A stretch of 15,019 nucleotides of DNA from Candidatus Hydrogenedentota bacterium. Its GTDB lineage: Bacteria > Hydrogenedentota > Hydrogenedentia > Hydrogenedentales > SLHB01. Below, in pieces: positions 1 to 5,667 of the stretch. The stretch is from contig JAFGTL010000597.1 of the NCBI GenBank assembly GCA_016934125.1, positions 1-15,019 of the forward strand, in the 5' to 3' direction. Made by a program: the position numbers and the translations under genes. The notes under the pieces were generated by a model that worked only from the letters and a program-made list of their open reading frames with translations, made no database searches and was not told the DNA's origin. Position 1 is the stretch's first letter. The number at the start of each line of letters is the position of its first letter.

Positions 1-144
1 CAAGAAGCCCACGATGTATGGAGCGAAACGGCAAAGCAGCGGAAAGGCCCGCCGCGGCGGGCCAATTGGGACTTCGTCTCCCACGTGAAGCGCGTTACGT
101 GCGGATTGTGGCACGGGCGGCTGCGCCGGGCGCGTGGGGTGCTG

Positions 145-159
145 AGAACACGTTGTTCT
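145..159. promoter_or_regulatory. 15-base palindrome over the -35 box, candidate operator
   Basis: AGAACA, CGT, TGTTCT form a perfect inverted repeat with a 3-base centre. Its right arm overlaps the proposed -35 hexamer at 153-158. A dimeric repressor bound here would block RNA polymerase, so the operon downstream may be repressible. No regulator gene is present in the window, so the binding protein is unknown. It resembles a LexA box (GAAC, 4, GTTC), but the half-sites here are 5 bases apart. Confidence 0.4.
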
Positions 160-181
160 GCGCGTGCGAGGCCTGTACAAT
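153..181 (+). promoter_or_regulatory. Sigma-70-like promoter of the SCP2/transketolase operon
   Basis: TTGTTC at 153-158, a 17-base spacer and TACAAT at 176-181 give a near-ideal layout, with a 5/6 match at -10 and 3/6 at -35. Transcription would start near 188, leaving a leader of about 45 bases before the GTG at 233. The same -10 hexamer with the same spacing is found at the GH29 promoter on the other strand. Confidence 0.5.
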
Positions 182-232
182 GGCGCGGTTCGTCTTGCGG
201 CAGGCCTCGTAGGGGGTTGAAGGACTTTGGCA

Positions 233-994
233 GTGGGCGATGGACTAAAGGCCAACCTCAACGTGTACGCGGTGCTCCAGAACCTGGAGGATCTCGTTCG
301 CCTTGATGGCGAGATGGGCCGGCTCACTCAGGATTGGCACGAAGTCGTTCAGTTCCTTGTTCGCGGCGGCCCGAAGGCGTACGTCTCGTTCAGCGGCGGA
401 ACGTGCCGGCACGGCAGGGGGCGTCACGAACGCCCCACCATCAAGCTCTACTACCCCTCGGCCGGGTATCTCAACCGGGCATTCCTGGGCGCCGCTACGC
501 CCATTCCAGTCAAAGGACTCACGAAACTGGAGTTCCTGAAGAACGGCTTTACGGAACTCACCGATCGCCTCACCTTCTATCTCAAACCGACGCCGGAATT
601 GCTCCAAGACGCCGGATACCGGAAGCTCAACACCATCCTGACGCTGCAGACGGCCCTCTTCGCCGTGGGCGAGCTTGCGGCGTGCGAGCCGCGGAGCCGG
701 CTCATTGCCGCAGGCATTGCGGATGGGGTGGTCCAGGTCGAGGTGCTGCCGGACGGCCCGCGCATGCATCTCGTGTTCGAGGGAGGCGCCGTGACGGTGG
801 CCAAGGGCCCGGCGGTGTGCAAGCCGTTGGCGACAATGGTATTCCGAAGCGAGTCCGCAGCGAATGCCGTGTTGAACGGCCACCTCGACACATTCTGCGC
901 GGTTGCCGAGGGCGAGCTTGAGGTGCGGGGCATTCTGCCCATGGTGGACGACATCGGCCGCATCCTGGATCGGGTGCGTCTGTATCTGTCTTGA
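233..994 (+). CDS. SCP2-like protein with two tandem units (first gene of operon)
   Basis: This is a predicted cytosolic protein of 253 residues with no signal peptide or membrane segment. I chose GTG at 233 because AAGGA at 220-224 lies 8 bases upstream; the in-frame TTG at 227 would leave only 2 bases. The fold resembles sterol carrier protein 2-like domains, which bind hydrophobic ligands. The C-terminal unit (about residues 155-250) has the pattern of a beta-rich start, then FRSESAANAVLNG, then EGELEVRG, then a terminal helix. An N-terminal unit (about 40-115) has an equivalent strand and helix pattern ending in PIPVKG. Both halves, and the linker between them, line up by eye with the last gene of the operon at 4219-4995, so the two look like paralogues. 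The aminotransferase gene follows after 37 bases. The family assignment is by pattern, not by search. Ligand and role are unknown. Confidence 0.75.
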   Translation: MGDGLKANLNVYAVLQNLEDLVRLDGEMGRLTQDWHEVVQFLVRGGPKAYVSFSGGTCRHGRGRHERPTIKLYYPSAGYLNRAFLGAATPIPVKGLTKLEFLKNGFTELTDRLTFYLKPTPELLQDAGYRKLNTILTLQTALFAVGELAACEPRSRLIAAGIADGVVQVEVLPDGPRMHLVFEGGAVTVAKGPAVCKPLATMVFRSESAANAVLNGHLDTFCAVAEGELEVRGILPMVDDIGRILDRVRLYLS

Positions 995-1031
995 TGCGGC
1001 CCAATGTGCTGGAAGGAGAGCGACTGAGGTG

Positions 1032-2342
1032 ATGGCGGACGACTCGAGCGGCGCGCCAGCCGCTTCCCAGGGGTGCGGGGCGGAGTGTGAACCCCGGGAG
1101 GCCACGTATACCTACGCGGAATCGGGCGCGCTGTTCCGGCGGGCCGCGCAGGTGATTCCCTGCGGAATCTACGGGCACCTGAGCCCGGCCCCATGCACGC
1201 CTGTCAGCGCGTATCCCTTTTTCGCGGAACGGGGCCGGGGGGCGCGGTTCTGGGACGTGGACGGCAACGAGTTCATCGATTACATGTGCGCCTACGGGCC
1301 CATGATTCTGGGCTACAACCACCCCGTCGTGGACGAGGCGTATCAAGCCCAGATGCGGGACGGAAACGCCCTGACTTGCGCGTCACGCAAGATGGTTGAA
1401 CTGGCCGAGTACCTCGTCGATCTGGTTCCCATGGCGGGCTGGGCGTATTTCGCCAAGAACGGCGGCGACGTCACGCAGTACGCGACCATGGTGGCCCGGG
1501 CGGCCACGGGCCGCGACAAGATCATCGCGATCCGGGGCGGCTACCACGGCGTGGAGCCCTGGATGCAGTCCCCCGGACACGACGGCACCATCGCCGAGGA
1601 CCATGGGAACGTCATCCGGATTGCGTGGAACGACGTCGCGGCGCTCGAGGGCGCCATCGCCGAGAACCCGGGCCGGATCGCCGGGTTCATCGCGACGCCC
1701 TATCACCATCCCAGCTTCGCCGACAGCGAATGGCCCGGCGACGGCTACTGGGCCCGTGTCGAAACCCTTCTCCGCAAGGAGGGGATCGTGTTCATCATCG
1801 ACGATGTGCGCTGCGGATTCCGCCTCGGCCTGCGCGGTTCGAACGAGTACTTCGGATTCACGCCCGATCTCATCTGCTTCTGCAAGGCCCTCGCCAACGG
1901 GTATCCCATCTCGGCGTTGGTGGGCACAGACGCGCTCAAACGCGATGCCTCGAAGGTGTTCTATACCGGGAGCTACTGGTTTTCCGCGGCGCCCATGGCC
2001 GCGGCACTGGCGTGTCTTGAGGAACTGAAGCGGATCGACGGGCCGAAACGGATGATCGAGACGGGCACCCGGCTGATCGAGGGGCTCGTCGCCGTCGCCC
2101 GAAGCCACGGGTTCGATCTCCGGGCGACGGGCGCGCCCTCGCTCCCGTACCTGCGGCTCACCGACGACGAGAGCCTGATGCTGCACCAGGACTGGTGCGG
2201 CGAGTGCACGCGCCGGGGCGCGTACTTCACATCGCATCACAACTGGTTCCTGTCCACGGCCCACACCGACGAAGACCTCCAGCGTACGTGGGACATCGCG
2301 GATGACGCGTTCAAGGCGATTAGGAAGAACCGGGCCGGCTGA
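1032..2342 (+). CDS. Class III PLP aminotransferase, glutamate-1-semialdehyde aminomutase-like
   Basis: This is a PLP enzyme of fold type I, 436 residues from ATG 1032 and so of normal family length. AAGGAG at 1013-1018 is 13 bases from ATG 1032 and 10 from the in-frame GTG at 1029, so the GTG is an alternative. Visible landmarks are WDVDGNEFIDY near the N-terminus, the YHG motif with H172, IIDDVRCGFR with D257 as the expected pyridine-nitrogen aspartate, and the Schiff-base lysine K285 in CFCKALANGYP. AHTDEDLQ near the C-terminus is also typical. The usual phosphate-binding SGTEA segment is replaced by KNGGDVT, close to the KNGSDAT variant I recall from class III enzymes tied to polysaccharide or amino-sugar synthesis. 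No other haem-pathway gene is nearby, so true HemL function is unlikely. Its neighbours suggest it aminates or isomerises a sugar-derived aldehyde or ketone; that is inference. Confidence 0.9.
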   Translation: MADDSSGAPAASQGCGAECEPREATYTYAESGALFRRAAQVIPCGIYGHLSPAPCTPVSAYPFFAERGRGARFWDVDGNEFIDYMCAYGPMILGYNHPVVDEAYQAQMRDGNALTCASRKMVELAEYLVDLVPMAGWAYFAKNGGDVTQYATMVARAATGRDKIIAIRGGYHGVEPWMQSPGHDGTIAEDHGNVIRIAWNDVAALEGAIAENPGRIAGFIATPYHHPSFADSEWPGDGYWARVETLLRKEGIVFIIDDVRCGFRLGLRGSNEYFGFTPDLICFCKALANGYPISALVGTDALKRDASKVFYTGSYWFSAAPMAAALACLEELKRIDGPKRMIETGTRLIEGLVAVARSHGFDLRATGAPSLPYLRLTDDESLMLHQDWCGECTRRGAYFTSHHNWFLSTAHTDEDLQRTWDIADDAFKAIRKNRAG

Positions 2343-2369
2343 CGGCCCGGCTTGGATGGGGGGGGCACG

Positions 2370-3200
2370 ATGGCGGTTTCCGAGGCCGAACGGGGTGAGT
2401 TGACGCGCCGGGCCAAGGCGATCCGGAGCGGGATCGTCGACGTCACCGGGTGGGCGGGGGGCTCCCATATCGGCGGGGCCCTGAGCCAAACCGATATCCT
2501 GACGCTCCTGTACTTCAAGTATCTCAACATCGATCCCGCCAACCCGGAGTGGCCGGATCGCGATCGATTCATCCTCAGCAAGGGGCACGGCGGCGTCGGC
2601 CTGGCCGTGACGTTGGCCGAGCGGGGCTACTTCGATCCGGCCCTCCTGAAAGACTTCGGCCATTCCGGATCGCCCTTCGGCATGCACCTCGACGGCAACA
2701 AAGTCACCGGCGTGGACGCGTCGACGGGCTCGCTGGGCCATGGCCTGTCGATGGCGGTTGGGTTGGCGCTGGGCGCGCGCGTTCAAGGGAAGGCCTGGCG
2801 GACGTACTGCCTCATCGGCGACGGCGAGTGCAACGAGGGATCCATCTGGGAGGCGGCCATGGCCGCCTCCCACTACCGGCTCGACAGCCTCATCGGGTTT
2901 GTCGATCGCAACCGGATGATGATCGATGGAGCCACCGAAGACGTCATGGCCATCGAGCCGCTGGCGGACAAGTGGGCCGCCTTCGGCTGGCACGTCCAGA
3001 CGGTGGACGGACACGACTTCGGCGCCCTGGCCCAGGCCATCGACGAAGCCCAGGAGCATGCCGGGAGCCCGTCCGTCATCCTGGCGCAAACCGTCAAAGG
3101 CAAGGGGGTCGATTTCATGGAAAACGATCCGGCCTGGCACTATGGCGGGCTGAACGCGGATCTGATCGCCCGGGCCAAGGCGTCCCTGGGGGCGGAGTAA
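2370..3200 (+). CDS. Transketolase, N-terminal (thiamine diphosphate-binding) subunit
   Basis: This is the first half of a split transketolase, 276 residues, the usual size for such subunits. It would move a two-carbon ketol unit between sugars using thiamine diphosphate and Mg2+, together with the next gene. Visible motifs are GSHIGGALS (H33), the SKGHG loop at 70-74, STGSLGHG at 118-125, and the cofactor motif GDGECNEG starting at 150 and ending with N181 in VDRNRMMIDG. I prefer ATG 2370; an in-frame TTG at 2352 exists. A G-run upstream may act as a weak ribosome binding site. The aminotransferase stop is 27 bases upstream and the partner subunit starts 4 bases after this stop, so the two subunits are surely co-translated. 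Which sugar is used cannot be read from the sequence. Confidence 0.93.
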   Translation: MAVSEAERGELTRRAKAIRSGIVDVTGWAGGSHIGGALSQTDILTLLYFKYLNIDPANPEWPDRDRFILSKGHGGVGLAVTLAERGYFDPALLKDFGHSGSPFGMHLDGNKVTGVDASTGSLGHGLSMAVGLALGARVQGKAWRTYCLIGDGECNEGSIWEAAMAASHYRLDSLIGFVDRNRMMIDGATEDVMAIEPLADKWAAFGWHVQTVDGHDFGALAQAIDEAQEHAGSPSVILAQTVKGKGVDFMENDPAWHYGGLNADLIARAKASLGAE

Positions 3201-3204
3201 GGCA

Positions 3205-4215
3205 ATGAGCGAAGGATTGACGTGGAACGTTTACAACGTCGGCGACATGACGCAGCGGGAGATCTACGGGCTTGTCCTGTGCGAACTGGGTGAGAAGTAT
3301 CCGGAGATTGTGGGCCTGTCGGCCGACCTCGCCAAGTCGACGAAGATCGGCACCTTCGGCGATCGGTTCCCCGAGCGCTTCTTCAACGTGGGCATCGCCG
3401 AGCAGAACCTCTTCGGCATCGCCGCGGGCCTGGCCAAATCGGGGCTGATCCCGTTCGTGTCCACCTTCTCCGCTTTTGCATCGATGCGGGCCGGCGAGTT
3501 CGTGCGGACGGATATCTGCTACCAGAACCTGAACTGCAAGATCATCGCGACGCACGGCGGTACGTCATTCGGCCCGGCCGGCACCACGCACCACGCCACG
3601 GAGGATCTCGCCATTGTGCGCGCCTTCGCGAACCTCACTGTCGTGGTTCCCGCCGATCCCTTCGAGACGGCCCATGCCGTTCGGGCTTCCATGGCGATCG
3701 ACGGGCCCGTGTACATCCGGATCGGGCGGGGGTTCGAGCCGCCCGTCTACGAATCCGAAGACTACGATTTCGCCATCGGCCGGGCGGTGGAGATGCACCC
3801 CGGCACGGACGTGACGGTGATCGCCTGCGGCACCCCGGTATCCCACGCGCTGCAGGCGGCGGGCCTGCTGGCCGAGCAGGACGGCCTCAGCGTGCGCGTG
3901 CTCAACATGCACACGGTGAAACCCATTGATCGGGAGGCCGTGCTGCGGGCGGTGCAGGAGACGCGCCGGATCCTCACCGTGGAAGATCACAATGTGATCG
4001 GCGGGCTGGGCGGGGCCGTCGCTGAGGTGATCGCCGAGAGCGGCAAGGGGTGCGCGTTCCGCCGGGCGGGCCTGTGCGATGAGTACTCCATGATCGGGTA
4101 TCCCGAGGACATTCTGAACCGGTATCGACTCGACACGGACGGGATCGTCGAGAACGTGCGCGAAATGCTCGGGGTCGAGTTCGAAGAAGACGAAGACTGG
4201 GAAGACGAGGTGTAG
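3205..4215 (+). CDS. Transketolase, C-terminal (pyrimidine-binding and regulatory) subunit
   Basis: This is the second half of the split transketolase, 336 residues, with the central Pyr domain followed by the C-terminal transketolase domain. The catalytic glutamate that activates thiamine is E66 in NVGIAEQN. Further landmarks are LSADLAKST, the FSAFASMRAGEF segment, FGPAGTTHHATEDLA, and the C-domain stretch LNMHTVKPID followed by VEDHNVIGGLGGAV. The start is 4 bases after the preceding stop, with GGAG overlapping that stop as ribosome binding site. The protein ends in a very acidic tail (EFEEDEDWEDEV) not typical of the family; it may help subunit contact or solubility. Split transketolases occur in many bacteria and in special routes such as aminoshikimate or sulfosugar metabolism, so the family alone does not give the substrate. 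Confidence 0.93.
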   Translation: MSEGLTWNVYNVGDMTQREIYGLVLCELGEKYPEIVGLSADLAKSTKIGTFGDRFPERFFNVGIAEQNLFGIAAGLAKSGLIPFVSTFSAFASMRAGEFVRTDICYQNLNCKIIATHGGTSFGPAGTTHHATEDLAIVRAFANLTVVVPADPFETAHAVRASMAIDGPVYIRIGRGFEPPVYESEDYDFAIGRAVEMHPGTDVTVIACGTPVSHALQAAGLLAEQDGLSVRVLNMHTVKPIDREAVLRAVQETRRILTVEDHNVIGGLGGAVAEVIAESGKGCAFRRAGLCDEYSMIGYPEDILNRYRLDTDGIVENVREMLGVEFEEDEDWEDEV

Positions 4216-4218
4216 CCC

Positions 4219-4995
4219 GTGGCCACGGAACGAGAACTGCTCGCCGCGCGCATCTTCTTCCGGGCCGTGTTCCCGGTGATTCGCGTCCTGATCGAGGACG
4301 ATCCGCGCATGCGGGCCCGGTTCAGGGGCGTCAACGCTACCGTCCAGATCGTCGCCCGGGACGGCGACGGCCGGATCGGCGCCTACCTCAGATTCGCCGA
4401 CGGCCACTTCGAGGTCGTGAACGAGATCGCGCCGAACCCGGACATCACGCTGGCCTTCGGCTCCGTGGCCAAAATGAACGCCATGTTCGCGGGGAAGCCC
4501 GTCGTGCCCCGCATCAAGGGGATCCGTCGGGTGGTCCTGCTGAGCCGGGTGCTGCGTCTTCTAGTCGCCCTGAAACTCCTGCTGCCCGACTCGAAGCCCA
4601 AGACGTCCGATCAGGCCCGGATGAAAGTGAAGATGACGCTCTACATGGTGTCCACCGCATTGAGCCAACTGAACAAGGCGGGCGATCCGGACATGGTGAA
4701 GTGGACGTCGAAGCAGCCGGAACGCATCTACCAGTGGTCGTGCGAGCCGGAGGGGATCGCCGCCTATCTCAAGGTGAAGGCCGGCAAAAGCAAGGCGGGG
4801 CGGGGGTATTACACCCGGCGGAAGCCGTTCGTGCACATGAAGTTCAATGGCATCGAGGGGGCCTTGCCGGTGCTGTCGAATACCGTGGACACGGTAGAGG
4901 CGATGGCGCAGGGACTGCTCGAACTGGAGGGATCGCCGGAGTACGGCGCCCGGCTGGGGGATTTCATGCTCCGGGTGGCCGCCCTGGTTACCTGA
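4219..4995 (+). CDS. SCP2-like protein with two tandem units (last gene of operon)
   Basis: This is a 258-residue predicted cytosolic protein starting at GTG 4219, only 3 bases after the transketolase stop and with GAGG at 4207-4210 giving an 8-base spacing. It looks like a paralogue of the first operon gene. The N-terminal unit contains PDITLAFGSVAKMNAMFAG and PRIKG, which align with PTIKLYYPSAGYLNRAFLG and PVKG in the first gene. The linker has TLYMVSTAL against TLQTAL. The C-terminal unit contains AMAQGLLELEG against AVAEGELEVRG. The hydrophobic stretch around VVLLSRVLRLLVALKLLL could be an amphipathic lipid-contact helix; I do not call it a membrane segment. Function is unknown. Lipid or hydrophobic-substrate binding is inferred from the SCP2-like pattern. 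Confidence 0.75.
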   Translation: MATERELLAARIFFRAVFPVIRVLIEDDPRMRARFRGVNATVQIVARDGDGRIGAYLRFADGHFEVVNEIAPNPDITLAFGSVAKMNAMFAGKPVVPRIKGIRRVVLLSRVLRLLVALKLLLPDSKPKTSDQARMKVKMTLYMVSTALSQLNKAGDPDMVKWTSKQPERIYQWSCEPEGIAAYLKVKAGKSKAGRGYYTRRKPFVHMKFNGIEGALPVLSNTVDTVEAMAQGLLELEGSPEYGARLGDFMLRVAALVT

Positions 4996-4996
4996 G

Positions 4997-5006
4997 CGGC
5001 GCGCCG
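4997..5006. other. GC palindrome in a convergent gap
   Basis: CGGCGCGCCG is a perfect 10-base palindrome between the stops of two converging genes (4995 and 5009). There is no loop-friendly centre and no T-run, so I do not call it an intrinsic terminator. A similar element sits in the other convergent gap at 12946-12955. Confidence 0.3.
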
Positions 5007-5008
5007 GA

Positions 5009-5614
5009 TCACGGCCGCGTCACCGCCTTTCCATGGCCGAGGTTCTTCGTCGCTGTCCGCGGTGGCGGGAGCGGGTTCGCCGTGGGGGCCTCGATCTCGG
5101 GTGGCGTCGGCTCGAAGAACCGCGTCACGGGCGGCATGGGCGGGAGCGAGCCATCGTACTCGCCCGTGGCGTCGCAGCGGTAACGGCGCGTGAGTTGGGC
5201 GGTGTTGTACAGCGTGTATTCGGTGTCCTTCTCGGACAGGGCCATGGCCGCCCCCTTGTCCTGGTTCACGTGGCGAAAGGGCGTCGTGTAGTGTTCGTAC
5301 GTGAACGTGATCTCGTACGTGATCGGGAACAGGTAGGATTCGGAGCGGTAGATGTCCACGACTTCGGCGTGGATGAACTCCCGGTAGGTTTTCGTGAACG
5401 CCTGAGTGCCCAGGCTGTGATGGTGGTGAAACTCGATCTCGTTCTTGTATTGCTGCTCGATCGCGTTGAGTCTCTCCAGCTCCGACTCGGCGAGTTGCTG
5501 TGCCTTCTCCCTGAGCTGCTCGACGAACCCCCGGCTCGGCAGGCCGCTCTGTTCGCGGCACCCCAAGCCGAGCACAGCCAACACGAACACTGCTGCAATC
5601 GCGTACTTCTTCAT
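5009..5614 (-). CDS. Small putative lipoprotein, function unknown
   Basis: I do not recognise this family. From ATG 5614 the protein has 201 residues and begins MKKYAIAAVFVLAVLGLGC, a lipoprotein-type signal with lipidated cysteine C19, although the box (G-L-G-C) is loose. An upstream GTG at 5686 would overlap the preceding gene and bury the signal, so I reject it. Residues about 28-55 are charged and helical, possibly coiled coil. A run of four histidines follows (FHHHHSLG), then an aromatic, tyrosine-rich central part and a proline-rich C-terminal tail. It would sit on the periplasmic face of a membrane. It lies 53 bases after the GH67-like gene and may be the last gene of that operon. The four histidines might bind a metal; that is a guess. 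Confidence 0.7.
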   Translation of the reverse strand: MKKYAIAAVFVLAVLGLGCREQSGLPSRGFVEQLREKAQQLAESELERLNAIEQQYKNEIEFHHHHSLGTQAFTKTYREFIHAEVVDIYRSESYLFPITYEITFTYEHYTTPFRHVNQDKGAAMALSEKDTEYTLYNTAQLTRRYRCDATGEYDGSLPPMPPVTRFFEPTPPEIEAPTANPLPPPRTATKNLGHGKAVTRP

Positions 5615-5667
5615 CGCCCCGTGAAGGACCTCCGCGGTGACGGATGACGCGCCGCTGCCCGGAACGC

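Larger units (their letters stand above)
1..232. other. Leader region upstream of the SCP2/transketolase operon
   Basis: This left-edge stretch has no convincing gene. It carries the operon promoter and palindrome listed separately. Frame 3 is open from the edge to a TAG at 210-212 and contains a short segment (ARYVRIVA) that loosely recalls the end of a discoidin-like beta sandwich, so it could be the tail of an upstream plus-strand gene. Its third-position composition is not clearly coding and frame 1 is equally open, so I do not call it. GC-rich DNA gives such chance open frames often. Confidence 0.5.

Noticed and set aside
145..159. LexA (SOS) box reading of the palindrome
   Set aside because: The half-sites GAAC and GTTC are separated by 5 bases rather than the 4 of the Gram-positive type box, and the operon has no DNA repair genes.
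3..212. A plus-strand open frame entering from the left edge, with a discoidin-like snippet
   Set aside because: The similarity is a few residues, codon third positions are not clearly coding, a second frame is equally open, and a promoter lies within it.
1383..3140. A 585-codon open frame on the minus strand
   Set aside because: It is antisense to the aminotransferase and transketolase genes, whose catalytic motifs are intact, and it shows no domain of its own.
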